Positions 54,854 to 62,878 of a DNA stretch of 64,000 bases are shown in pieces. The first letter of the stretch is position 1; the number at the start of each line of letters is the position of its first letter. The notes beneath the pieces were generated by a model that saw only the letters and a list, made by a program, of their open reading frames with translations, searched no databases and was not told the origin of the DNA. The stretch is from positions 62,001 through 126,000 of the IMG/VR virus record IMGVR_UViG_3300036770_003943. One strand, 5' to 3'. The stretch comes from a virus. The translations under genes and the position numbers were made by a program.

Positions 54854-56558
54854 TGGGTGGTCCTCCTGTTGGTGCTGGCGCAGCCGCAGCTGGTGCTCCG
54901 CCTAGCGGGCTTACTCCTGGTTGTTCGACCGGAGCTGCCTGAGCTTGTGCTAGTTGATCAAGCTGAGTCATATCATTTTCACTAGGTCGTTGAATCCCTA
55001 GGGTGGTTAAATCGCTAGGTGCCAAAGCAGCATCCGCAGCCGTACTAGTAAGTGCCCCTTCGGGGTTTTCTTCAGCCCACATACCTTCATTCTCTACAAT
55101 CTCATCATCAGTTAAGCCGAGATATTTCTTAAGAACAAAGCGTCTAGCTAGATATGGAACCTCAGCCAGCTGACTGAATACAGAAGCTCTAGCATTGTTT
55201 ACTTCGATTTCTCTGTACTCACTAAAACTCTGTGGTGGCAAGAAAGTTAATTTAAATGTGCTTGAATCTAATTCAATGCCTTTCTTCTTCAAAAACATTT
55301 TAAACTCTTTGTCCAATGGATCTGTCATTAAATTTTGTAGTCTCTGACAGTACTTGTTAAATCTATATTCTTGAATAAATGCTGTACCTACTCTACCATC
55401 GTTAAAAACCGCAGTGCCATCATCTGGCCCAGTGGGCATATAACTACTAGGTATACGCAGTGCTCGATTTAGTTTATTGGTAAAATATCTCAAATCATCA
55501 ATCTGTCCTAGATTGTCTCCACCAGGCAACACTTCAACTTTTGATCCTCGACCTTCAGCCGTTTGAGCAAAAAAGTAGTCTTCTAACATACTTAAAGGGT
55601 TATAGCTAGCGTCCATAATACTAGTGCCACCACCAGTTCTACTGGGAATACGTCTTTGATGTATTTCATTTTTAACACGCTCAACAAAGCTCATAGCCAT
55701 ATTAGCTGGCATGTTACCAACATCAATATAAAATACACGGCGCTCAGGAGCACGTTGTACACGGTAGATAATAATCGAATCTTCTAATAAACTTTTCTGT
55801 TGGTAAACTTTGTAAACAGCTTCTAATACGCTAGTACCAAAAGGATAGTTTATATCCATACCTTCACTTAAACTCATATGTACTACATGACTGGCCTTAA
55901 CTGCTGTCTCTACATTTTGAGCATTCTGACCGCTGGGATTTGGACTGGCATACTGCGTAAATGCTGTTTTGTTAAATTGCGTTGGTCCATAATTACTGTC
56001 AGTGATTAAAGGTTCGCTGGCCACCTTGCTAACAATGTCCAGGCTCATGTTCTTAATCAAATATTGCTCTATTTCTTTGCCTTTAGCTTGATTAATAATA
56101 ATCTTACTAATGTCTGCAGCGCTCACGTAATAAAGTACATAGGTTTCCGGATCTCTAATAAAGAACTGATCACCAAACTTTAGTGTATTACGAACCATGC
56201 GCCATAAACGTTTGTTCCATTCATTTATTAGACACCATTGACGAAGGCTAGCTGTTAAAACTTTTACTTCAGCTTCAGTAGGGTCATTGAAATATTCTAT
56301 AGTAAACGGTAAGTTACTTTCGTAATCAAATTGAGTACAAAATTCACTTATAGTATCTAAAGCAGCATTGACTTCGCTGTCACTGTCCATTATTTCATAT
56401 TGCATATATCTGTCTACACGATTCGGTGCACCGGTATAAACATCTTTTAGCCAACTACTAAATTTACTAGATGAACCCGTGTGGTTACCTTGTTTATTTT
56501 TAGTAGCAGCTATCTCATTTGCAGTTTGGGGTATTTGAAAGTACTTGCGCCAGCTCAT
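54843..56558 (-). CDS. 20: Portal vertex protein, T4 gp20-like, 571 aa
   Basis: T4-type portal protein. Recognisable features are the N-terminal region with SRWLKD-like SSWLKDVYTGAPNRVDRYM, the DSDSEVNAALDTISEFCTQF segment, RVQRAPERRVFYIDVGNMP (a hallmark of gp20 proteins) and VEVLPGGDNLGQIDDLRYF. The C-terminal about 70 residues are Pro/Ala/Gln-rich. The portal forms the dodecameric ring through which DNA is packaged and to which the neck attaches. It is preceded by the tape-measure gene (31-bp spacer) and followed by the core-protein genes. Length is near the T4 protein (524 aa). Confidence 0.95.
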   Translation of the reverse strand: MSWRKYFQIPQTANEIAATKNKQGNHTGSSSKFSSWLKDVYTGAPNRVDRYMQYEIMDSDSEVNAALDTISEFCTQFDYESNLPFTIEYFNDPTEAEVKVLTASLRQWCLINEWNKRLWRMVRNTLKFGDQFFIRDPETYVLYYVSAADISKIIINQAKGKEIEQYLIKNMSLDIVSKVASEPLITDSNYGPTQFNKTAFTQYASPNPSGQNAQNVETAVKASHVVHMSLSEGMDINYPFGTSVLEAVYKVYQQKSLLEDSIIIYRVQRAPERRVFYIDVGNMPANMAMSFVERVKNEIHQRRIPSRTGGGTSIMDASYNPLSMLEDYFFAQTAEGRGSKVEVLPGGDNLGQIDDLRYFTNKLNRALRIPSSYMPTGPDDGTAVFNDGRVGTAFIQEYRFNKYCQRLQNLMTDPLDKEFKMFLKKKGIELDSSTFKLTFLPPQSFSEYREIEVNNARASVFSQLAEVPYLARRFVLKKYLGLTDDEIVENEGMWAEENPEGALTSTAADAALAPSDLTTLGIQRPSENDMTQLDQLAQAQAAPVEQPGVSPLGGAPAAAAPAPTGGPPSAT

Positions 56559-56589
56559 ATTTTATCCTATAGTATATTTATTGCCTAGT

Positions 56590-58815
56590 TCAAGCTGAGC
56601 CTCTAATAGCAAGGTCTCTCATGTAACGATTATTATCAGATTGTATAGCAGTATTTCTTGCACCTATCATATTCCCATAACTCGACTCATCAGTTAAGTG
56701 GCTTAGGCCTTCATTCATTTTTTTCATTTCCTGTAGCATGGCTATCTGTGTGCTATTGCTAGAGTCCATGGCACTAGCCTGTTCTGTTTGTATTTCTTTA
56801 GCAGCTTCTCCTGGAAATAAAGTATCTTTGTTTTCATATAGTCCTTTCATTAAGCCTATTGCACCACCAATCGCTGCTCCGGCCGCAGTGCCAATACCAG
56901 GAATTATACTACCAATAGCAGCAAAATTAGCTGCGTAACTGGCTGTGGTTCCCAATGTACCTAATAAAGCACCGCCGGTGGTTTCTCGGCCCACGGCATT
57001 GGCACCCATATCTAAGCCCATACCTGCTACTGTACCTATTCCTGCCATAGCGCCTGCTCGAGCAGCACGCTGTCCTGCAGTCATTGGCGCTGGTGGACCC
57101 ATGCCTGGATTACGGGGAGGCTGATTGGCCATTCTATTAAGCGATGCTGCTGTATTCCAAACTGCTCTTTCTAATTCTGTGAATGAACCTTTTAGCTTGG
57201 TTGACGTGAATACTAAAAGATTCCAAATTCCTATACCGCCCGCAATTACAGCACCTATACCTAATAGGCCTCCAATTATTTTTCCGCCAGCACCTCTTAT
57301 TTCTTCAGCAAATGGTATGAGATTTAAAAAGCTGTCAATGCCTTGACCTATATAGTCAAACAGTGTATTGAAAGCATCAATCACTGTACTAATAACAGTA
57401 ATAAAAGTACCCCAATTAACCTGATTCAACAAGCGTAGAATAGGAATCGCAAGTGCTTGGACATTGGCCTGTAATTCTCTCACTGCTGCGTTAAACTGTT
57501 GAGCTGTTTTATCCTGTTCTCTACGTCGAGCTCCTTCTTCTGTATTGTAAAATTCTGCTTCATTGGCTAATTCTAATATCTGCTTGGCACTGTCTCCAAC
57601 TGCGCCCCCTAACAGAGCAAAGGCATTGAGTTCCTGGCTACGTGATTTGGCTTCTTTGATAATTAAATTTCTAAGTCTTTCTCTGTCTGCTTCTGTGGCT
57701 GTTTCTCCTCTAGCAGCATTTTGTGCTTGACGTTCTAATTCACTGTAGATACTACTACTAGCCAAAGCAAGATTTTTTCCCGTCTGTGATATCACCATGG
57801 GAAGGCCACTCAAAGCAGACTGTAAAGCATCTTTAGCTAGCTGATCTCCTCTTTCGCCAAATATGCCTCGCAGATTAGCGGCAAATACCTGTACTGATTT
57901 GCTAATTTCTTCGCCACCCTGTCGAGCTGATCGAACAAAGTTAGCTACTATAGGATCTTGTGCTAGTTTAGCCGCTGCTTCAGTTAGTTCTAGGACGCTT
58001 TTACCAGTACGATTGGCAAGATTATCAATTTCTTCTGCTAGAACTCTTGTATTTCTTATAACCAAATCCTGCGCTTGTCTTCCCTTGAATCCTTGTGTTA
58101 CTGCTACCTTAACCTGCTGTGCGGTTAAACTAGCCAACTGCTCGTTGTTCAAACCTAGGTTTCCAAATTCAGCTGTACTAGTGCGAACATTTCTAATCAA
58201 ATTAGCAAACTGTTTGGCACCATCTGTAGCACCCATGCCCAACGAAGCAAAGCCGCCAGCTGAATCTTTCAGTGCTGAAGAAAAGTCTTTGATACTAAGA
58301 CCTGCTGTTTTAGCAGCGATAGCGAAATCAAAGATATTACCACTTATACCACGCTGTAGTCCTGATGTAAGAGTATCTGCATAGCCGATCAAACCACCAA
58401 TAACAGCACCAACACCAATAGCTAGTCTAGTGCTAAGGCCTTCTACGCTGTACAGGGCTTGACCAAAATTACCGCGTATTAAAGGTTGAAATACTGCGTT
58501 TAATTTATATAAGTTTTTGCTAAAATCTCTGTTTTGATCATTAAGTTCACGCTGCTGCTCCAACGCTGTTCTTAGTTCATCGGTATTTTCTTCAACAACT
58601 TTTTGCTGCTCTTCCTGTACCCGTTTGAATTCTTTAGCTCTACGTAAGGCCGAACTACCTGATTCTCCTGGAGCCTGTATCCCGGCTCGGCCAAGGCTAG
58701 CACTAATTGAACTTATCAATCGATCCATTTGACGGCTAGTAGCTAGTCCATCGAATGTGATTTCAAATAAGGATCCGTCAGGTAAGGTTCCGTAACCTTT
58801 TGATATCTCAGCCAT
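56590..58815 (-). CDS. Tape-measure-like tail protein, 741 aa
   Basis: Has the character of a tail tape-measure protein: an N-terminal coiled coil (residues about 60-100, FKRVQEEQQKVVEENTDELR), a long helical body, and several Gly/Ala-rich hydrophobic segments (LAIGVGAVIGGLIGY, IIGGLLGIGAVIAGGIGIW, AAGAAIGGAIGLM) that could enter the host membrane. T4 uses gp29 as ruler; I cannot claim homology to it. The gene is divergent from the gp26-like hub gene (56-bp spacer) and lies directly before the portal gene, unlike the T4 order. No clear ribosome site is visible before the ATG. Confidence 0.7.
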   Translation of the reverse strand: MAEISKGYGTLPDGSLFEITFDGLATSRQMDRLISSISASLGRAGIQAPGESGSSALRRAKEFKRVQEEQQKVVEENTDELRTALEQQRELNDQNRDFSKNLYKLNAVFQPLIRGNFGQALYSVEGLSTRLAIGVGAVIGGLIGYADTLTSGLQRGISGNIFDFAIAAKTAGLSIKDFSSALKDSAGGFASLGMGATDGAKQFANLIRNVRTSTAEFGNLGLNNEQLASLTAQQVKVAVTQGFKGRQAQDLVIRNTRVLAEEIDNLANRTGKSVLELTEAAAKLAQDPIVANFVRSARQGGEEISKSVQVFAANLRGIFGERGDQLAKDALQSALSGLPMVISQTGKNLALASSSIYSELERQAQNAARGETATEADRERLRNLIIKEAKSRSQELNAFALLGGAVGDSAKQILELANEAEFYNTEEGARRREQDKTAQQFNAAVRELQANVQALAIPILRLLNQVNWGTFITVISTVIDAFNTLFDYIGQGIDSFLNLIPFAEEIRGAGGKIIGGLLGIGAVIAGGIGIWNLLVFTSTKLKGSFTELERAVWNTAASLNRMANQPPRNPGMGPPAPMTAGQRAARAGAMAGIGTVAGMGLDMGANAVGRETTGGALLGTLGTTASYAANFAAIGSIIPGIGTAAGAAIGGAIGLMKGLYENKDTLFPGEAAKEIQTEQASAMDSSNSTQIAMLQEMKKMNEGLSHLTDESSYGNMIGARNTAIQSDNNRYMRDLAIRGSA

Positions 58816-58825
58816 TATATACGCA

Positions 58826-58833
58826 TATAAATA
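58826..58833 (+). promoter_or_regulatory. T4-type late promoter TATAAATA
   Basis: Exact octamer on the plus strand, 38 bp before the gp26-like gene. A start near 58839 leaves a leader containing the GGAG ribosome site at 58862-58865. Confidence 0.75.
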
Positions 58834-58871
58834 TAAGAGTAGTCTCTATTTAATATTTAGTTGGAGAAAAA

Positions 58872-59714
58872 ATGGAAAATCAAAGCAACCCGTTAAAAAA
58901 TTATTTTAGAAAACCGGGTATATGGATCAAGTTACCTAGTCTAGGAAAGTTTTATAAAGACAAGCCGTTGGAGTTAAATGAAATGGGGGAAGTACCTGTC
59001 TACCCAATGACAGCAAAAGATGAACTCTTAATGAAAAATGCCGATGCTCTATTAAATGGCACAGCAGTAACACAGCTTATTCGAAGTTGCGTTCCTTGTA
59101 TACAAGACCCAGAAAGTATGCCCAGTATTGATCTTGATGCTCTGTTATTAGCCATACGTAGATCTACTTACGGAGAAAACATGGATGTTAGCACCCAACA
59201 TGACTGTCAAGCTAATGCTACCACTGATTCAACACTTAATTTAAATGCTTTTATCAGCACAATCAAAACCATAGACAGTTTCGATCCAGTAGAATTAGAA
59301 AACAAAATTAAAGTATTCGTAAAACCTGTCAGTGTAAAACAATTATTACAGTTGAATTGGATTCAGTACGAACAGATTAGAAATCTACAAATAGCTGAAC
59401 AACAGAATCTCGACGAAAAATCAAAAGTGAATATTTTACAAAACAGTTATATTTTGCTGACACAGACTAATTTGGAAATCATAAGCCAGTGTATCGAAAC
59501 TGTACTACTTCCAGACAGTATCACAGTAACTGATCCAGGATCGATACTTGAATGGGTTCAAGATCTTGATAGCCCTACATTTAAATTAATTGAAAACGCA
59601 GTAATGTCTTTGGGCAGCAAAGGAGTTGAAAAGAAGTTCCAAGTAACCTGTAGTAAGTGTAACAAAAACTATGAAACCGAACTGAATTTAAACCCAACAA
59701 CTTTTTTCGGATAA
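58872..59714 (+). CDS. 26: Baseplate hub protein, T4 gp26-like, 280 aa
   Basis: Matches the T4 gp26-type baseplate family (PF12322). The N-terminal block GIWIKLPSLGKFYKDKPLEL continues with VPVYPMTAKDELLMKNADAL. The middle region LIRSCVPCIQDPESMPSIDL follows, and the C-terminal CSKCNKNYETELNLNPTTFF contains a CxxC pair, as in related hub proteins that recognise translation-like zinc motifs. It functions in assembly of the central hub of the baseplate. Rightward, with its own TATAAATA promoter and GGAG ribosome site. It is divergent from the tape-measure gene, and a small gene follows after 5 bp. Confidence 0.85.
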   Translation: MENQSNPLKNYFRKPGIWIKLPSLGKFYKDKPLELNEMGEVPVYPMTAKDELLMKNADALLNGTAVTQLIRSCVPCIQDPESMPSIDLDALLLAIRRSTYGENMDVSTQHDCQANATTDSTLNLNAFISTIKTIDSFDPVELENKIKVFVKPVSVKQLLQLNWIQYEQIRNLQIAEQQNLDEKSKVNILQNSYILLTQTNLEIISQCIETVLLPDSITVTDPGSILEWVQDLDSPTFKLIENAVMSLGSKGVEKKFQVTCSKCNKNYETELNLNPTTFFG

Positions 59715-59719
59715 GGCTT

Positions 59720-59953
59720 TTGTCCCTACGTTCGGGGCCTGAAATTCTAAAGTTACTAGATAATTTAGAAAAAGAGACAAAAGCCATCATTGAAGATATA
59801 GCTACTATGGCCGTATACAGTGGACAAAGTTATCATGAATTATGGCACTTAACCAACGACGAACGCAGAATATTCCTTAAGATATTACAGAGCAAAATTA
59901 GTCTAGAAAGAGGCATAAAACCCAAAGACGTTATTACCCAGGAATTACGTTAA
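59720..59953 (+). CDS. Small protein downstream of gp26, 77 aa
   Basis: Begins at a TTG codon 5 bp after the gp26-like stop, with only AAGG close by, so translation probably depends on coupling to gp26. The exact start is uncertain because no ATG is available before residue 29. The protein is helical: PEILKLLDNLEKETKAIIED, then SYHELWHLTNDERRIFLKIL and a basic end KPKDVITQELR. Comparable small genes follow the hub gene in several T4-like phages, in place of the T4 hub-assembly gene 51, but homology is not shown. A strong terminator follows. Confidence 0.6.
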   Translation: MSLRSGPEILKLLDNLEKETKAIIEDIATMAVYSGQSYHELWHLTNDERRIFLKILQSKISLERGIKPKDVITQELR

Positions 59954-59960
59954 AGTTTTA

Positions 59961-60021
59961 AGTTGTTCATAGAACAACTAAGAATCGTGTTTTATTCACT
60001 TCGGCTCTAAAACACGATTCT
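59961..60021 (+). terminator. Double-hairpin terminator after the gp26 unit
   Basis: An 8-bp hairpin (AGTTGTTC/GAACAACT, 59961-59979) is followed by a perfect 14-bp stem (59981-59994 with 60008-60021) with a 13-nt loop and then TTTTATTCTTTCTTT on the plus strand. Confidence 0.9.
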
Positions 60022-60023
60022 TT

Positions 60024-60254
60024 TTATTCTTTCTTTACTGTCGAACACTTTAGTTTAGAGGTATAGCTTGCCAAGGTTTTGAAGTCGTACTTTGCCCTGT
60101 TAGGGGCAAAAGTAAAAAAATAACTTGCCGGAGGCCCATTATCGTAATCTATCGCTGCAACTTTTAAAGTAAGGGCGGTTACGCTGTACCCTTTTACGCA
60201 GTCCTTATAATAACGCAGAATCAAACCAGCTGATAGATGAACCAGTTTGCTCAT
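60024..60254 (-). CDS. Doubtful small ORF, 76 aa
   Basis: An open frame on the minus strand starting ATG at 60254 (MSKLVHLSAGLILRYYKDC), with no ribosome site upstream and no recognised family. It runs through a stretch that contains a strong hairpin (TTTGCCC...GGGCAAA) and shares short sequence blocks with the structured stretch upstream (60.30-60.46 kb). It ends just before the plus-strand terminator. It may be a real small gene at the end of the gp47-gp46 unit or a chance frame in structured non-coding DNA. Confidence 0.3.
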   Translation of the reverse strand: MSKLVHLSAGLILRYYKDCVKGYSVTALTLKVAAIDYDNGPPASYFFTFAPNRAKYDFKTLASYTSKLKCSTVKKE

Positions 60255-60305
60255 GTGGGTTAGAATGACTCACTAGTGCCCACTCTTTTTTGACTATACA
60301 TACAC

Positions 60306-60361
60306 TTGCCAGCGTCTTTCAAGTCTAACGCTTCGTCCCGTCATCAACGGGATAGTGGCAA
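60306..60361. other. Three-way-junction inverted-repeat structure
   Basis: TTGCCA (60306-60311) pairs with TGGCAA (60356-60361). Nested inside are GCGT/ACGC (60312-60315 with 60328-60331) and CCCGT/ACGGG (60337-60341 with 60347-60351). A further hairpin CCCTG/CAGGG lies at 60393-60411. It does not fold as a tRNA. An unknown structured RNA or the remnant of a mobile intron is possible; no conserved group I core could be assigned. Confidence 0.35.
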
Positions 60362-60505
60362 TCATGTCTCCGCTACCGCTCGGAATTTCCTACCCTGCGA
60401 CATCACCAGGGATTCGGGCACCTTAATCAACTTGCCGGTGCGGGCATTATCGGTAGTGCTTGGACCTAGATTTTGCCAATAATATGGGAGCCGTGAACTC
60501 TTAGA
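60362..60505 (-). pseudogene. Possible HU-like C-terminal remnant
   Basis: A 47-codon open stretch without its own start, overlapping the end of the GIY-YIG gene in another frame and closed by TGA at 60362-60364. It reads TDNARTGKLIKVPESLVMSQ followed by GRKFRAVAET. This resembles the DNA-binding arm and last helix of HU/IHF proteins (NPxTGxxIxIPxSxVxxFxxGKxLKxAV). The stretch is visibly richer in G and C than its surroundings. If real, it is a broken piece of an HU gene of foreign origin; chance similarity over 30 residues cannot be excluded. Confidence 0.3.
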
Positions 60506-60894
60506 TTAATAATGTTGTTATAGTAGTCGGGAGATTCTAATACACGTCTGTTGAATTGTTCTTTTGCTTCGAGATATGAGCAGACTGCTTTGCTAGAGCC
60601 ATAATAGAGTATTTCGCGGATAAATTTGTCGGGACCTAGGGCAGCAACGTCCTTTTTTAGTTCTTCGCTGCTGCCCCAATATTCTTGCCAATCGCTGTCT
60701 ATTTTAGATTTTATACGTTTGCGTTTTTTAGTGCCGTTTTTGAGTTTTATAGTTTTGTAAGTTGTTTTAGAGAATTTTGCCAGTTTTTTGCCAATATACA
60801 TACGGCCTGTGATCGTATTGGTAATACAATAAACATATCCAACACAGTCGTTGGGAAGTTGTTCTACTAGTTTACCTTCAAATACCCATGTCAT
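60466..60894 (-). CDS. GIY-YIG family endonuclease, 142 aa
   Basis: The N-terminal GIY-YIG core is visible: GYVYCITNTITG (residues 19-30) and RMYIGKK (31-37), followed by a Lys/Arg-rich insertion and SYLEAKEQFNRRVLESPDYYNN, which includes the usual Glu. The protein is a single small domain without an obvious DNA-recognition module, like free-standing Seg-type or phage nucleases. Its start overlaps the stop of the 67-aa gene (ATGA), so it is co-translated with the gp47-gp46 unit. It may be a homing endonuclease or a host-DNA nuclease. The disordered, structured stretch next to it would suit past homing activity. Confidence 0.8.
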   Translation of the reverse strand: MTWVFEGKLVEQLPNDCVGYVYCITNTITGRMYIGKKLAKFSKTTYKTIKLKNGTKKRKRIKSKIDSDWQEYWGSSEELKKDVAALGPDKFIREILYYGSSKAVCSYLEAKEQFNRRVLESPDYYNNIINLRVHGSHIIGKI

Positions 60895-61094
60895 TTAACT
60901 GACATAGCTGCCTTTTCCTCAGTAATCTCTTTACGTCGAGCCTTAACTAATTTGGCAACTTCCTGTAATGCTTTACGAGCTCTACCCGCAGCCGCCTTTA
61001 CTTTTTTATCAGTAAATTTTTGATTTTCTTCAATGTATACTTGAAATTGTCGTACTAATTCTTCTTGAGTGTTTACTGGTGTTTGTTCTGTCAT
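60891..61094 (-). CDS. Small Lys/Ala-rich helical protein, 67 aa
   Basis: Basic, Ala- and Lys-rich helical protein (KKVKAAAGRARKALQEVAKL) resembling histone-H1-like or Hc1-like small proteins seen in T4-like phages of aquatic bacteria. It may bind nucleic acid (inference). The start has GAGG with 6 nt to the ATG, inside the end of gene 46; its own stop overlaps the GIY-YIG start. Coupling to the recombination genes suggests a DNA-related job. Confidence 0.6.
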   Translation of the reverse strand: MTEQTPVNTQEELVRQFQVYIEENQKFTDKKVKAAAGRARKALQEVAKLVKARRKEITEEKAAMSVK

Positions 61095-61095
61095 A

Positions 61096-62871
61096 TTATG
61101 CCTCTATCATTTCAATATCAGTATTATAGGTAGTAAATCCATTTTCTTTTACTACCTGTAGTATGCTATTTACTCGTCCTATCAGTTCATCTCGGTGACT
61201 AATTAAGAAAATATTCTTTCTACTTTCCCGACTCATTTTCTTTAGCAAGCCCAGAGCATTCTCTACTCCAGAAGAATCCAACCCGCTGTCAATCATCTCA
61301 TCAATGAACAGCAGGTTAATAGGATGGTTTAGACTTTCATATACATCTCTAAATGCCCAGCTTAGGCCTAGAATAAGTCGATTACGTTCGCCCCTGCTAA
61401 GATTGTCGAAATCAAACTCTTGTCCTAGCTGAGTAATATCTACTTCTAGATCACTACGAAATTTAACCTCGTGCGGTAATGCTAGTTTCTCTAAGTAGTA
61501 GGCTAGTCTGTGGTTAAGGTAACTAAGATTTTGTTCAATGATACGTTTTCGAATAAAACTGTCTTTGTTGGTTAAGAGTTTTAATAGAAACTCTTGGTGC
61601 TCATTTAGCTTAGTTAACGCATTAATGCTCTCGAAATTAATTTCTTCAAGGGCCGTTGTTTGAAGGCTTTCAATTTGTTCTATATAAGGATCCAAGTCTA
61701 GCATTCTACGTTCGAACTGATCCTGTGCTGTTTCTAAAGTACTTTTATGGTTGACTGCGTCATCGATGTTTGGATATTTGACCTTAGGACCAGAACCTAA
61801 TTTGCCTATCTCTTTGATGCGGTCATCTAATTGTAGCAGCAGTCGTTCTTCGGTGCCTAATTCTTTTTCTAAATCATGTATGGCAGATTTTATTTCATAG
61901 GTCATTTCTTGCTGTTGACTATCATGTAGTTCATGACCACAAGCATGACATTTGTGATCCTCAGCCTTGGATAATGCTCGTTGTAAGTCTGCGATATTTT
62001 GATTTAGCTTCCTACAATTGCTAGTATGCTGCGCTAGATCCTTATTATACTGCTTTAGTTCTTTTTCAGTTTGTTGCCATTTAGTTAATAGCTTATGATT
62101 TTCAAGTTCTTGTTGAATGTCGATGTTTAATAGTTCGTTTATAGTAGCTTCAAGTTTTTCAATATCTTCTTCCTGTTTGGCCTGCCAAAGACGACTACGA
62201 CGTTCGAGATCCTCAATAGATTTTTTAACTTTATTGTTTGCATCTGTTACTGCCTTTATTCGATATTCTTCTTCTTTAATTTGATCTTTGGTATTTTTGA
62301 TTAGTTCTTTCAATAGGTCAGCCTTTTGACTTAACTGTGTTATACCTAAGAGTTGTTCAATAATGCTACGTTGATCATTTGTTTTTAGACTTAAAAAAGG
62401 TTCAGTGTAGGTATTAAGAGCACAGATGTGCTTGAACATGTCATGACCTACTCCTAGTAAACGCTCAATTTCAGCCTGAGTTTCTCTATTTTCTCCCTGC
62501 TGTTCCTCGGTTTCTTCTTTATTGTATTCTTTATTATCCATAATAAAACGTAATACATTAGGTTTGCGTCCACGTTCTATTTTGTAGCTATGACCATTTG
62601 ATTCTAGTTCACAGGTAACTAACATGTTTTTATTATTGGTCTTATTAATGAGATTATCTTTTTTAATGTTAGTCAAGGCGTTGCCATATAGTACATAGCT
62701 AAGAGCATTTACTATAGTAGTTTTGCCTGTGCCATTGCGACTACCATCTCCACCTAGGTCGAGATTATTGCCTAACACCAATGTTAGGCCGCTTTGATCA
62801 AACTTCAAAGCCTGGGTTACATTGCCCACAGAAAGAAAGTTACGTACTGTTAAGTTTTTTATACGGATCAT
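61096..62871 (-). CDS. 46: Recombination endonuclease subunit, T4 gp46-like (Rad50/SbcC)
   Basis: SMC-like ATPase of 591 aa from the ATG at 62871, which lies 7 bp after the gp47 stop. A TTG 36 bp upstream would extend into gp47 and is not preferred. Walker A GDGSRNGTGKTT is at 41-52. Coiled-coil arms occupy about 180-460, with a zinc hook CHAC (Cys308, Cys311) in the middle. The signature LSRGE is at 490-494 and Walker B LLFIDE at 519-524. With gp47 it forms the Mre11/Rad50-type complex that resects DNA ends for recombination-dependent replication and host DNA breakdown. Length is close to T4 gp46 (560 aa). Confidence 0.95.
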   Translation of the reverse strand: MIRIKNLTVRNFLSVGNVTQALKFDQSGLTLVLGNNLDLGGDGSRNGTGKTTIVNALSYVLYGNALTNIKKDNLINKTNNKNMLVTCELESNGHSYKIERGRKPNVLRFIMDNKEYNKEETEEQQGENRETQAEIERLLGVGHDMFKHICALNTYTEPFLSLKTNDQRSIIEQLLGITQLSQKADLLKELIKNTKDQIKEEEYRIKAVTDANNKVKKSIEDLERRSRLWQAKQEEDIEKLEATINELLNIDIQQELENHKLLTKWQQTEKELKQYNKDLAQHTSNCRKLNQNIADLQRALSKAEDHKCHACGHELHDSQQQEMTYEIKSAIHDLEKELGTEERLLLQLDDRIKEIGKLGSGPKVKYPNIDDAVNHKSTLETAQDQFERRMLDLDPYIEQIESLQTTALEEINFESINALTKLNEHQEFLLKLLTNKDSFIRKRIIEQNLSYLNHRLAYYLEKLALPHEVKFRSDLEVDITQLGQEFDFDNLSRGERNRLILGLSWAFRDVYESLNHPINLLFIDEMIDSGLDSSGVENALGLLKKMSRESRKNIFLISHRDELIGRVNSILQVVKENGFTTYNTDIEMIEA

Positions 62872-62878
62872 AATTTTA

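Noticed and set aside
60330-60355. Hammerhead ribozyme core
   Set aside because: TTGATGA and CGAAG resemble the core, but conserved bases differ and the CCCGT/ACGGG hairpin occupies the same nucleotides.
60300-60465. tRNA or tmRNA in the structured stretch
   Set aside because: A D-arm-like GAGCGGTAG and a TTCG-containing segment are present, but no 7-bp acceptor stem or anticodon arm can be formed in either strand.
60240-60465. Intact group I intron
   Set aside because: A TATAGTC element resembles the S strand, but the distance to a possible R strand is too short for P3 and P8, and no P/Q pairing was found.
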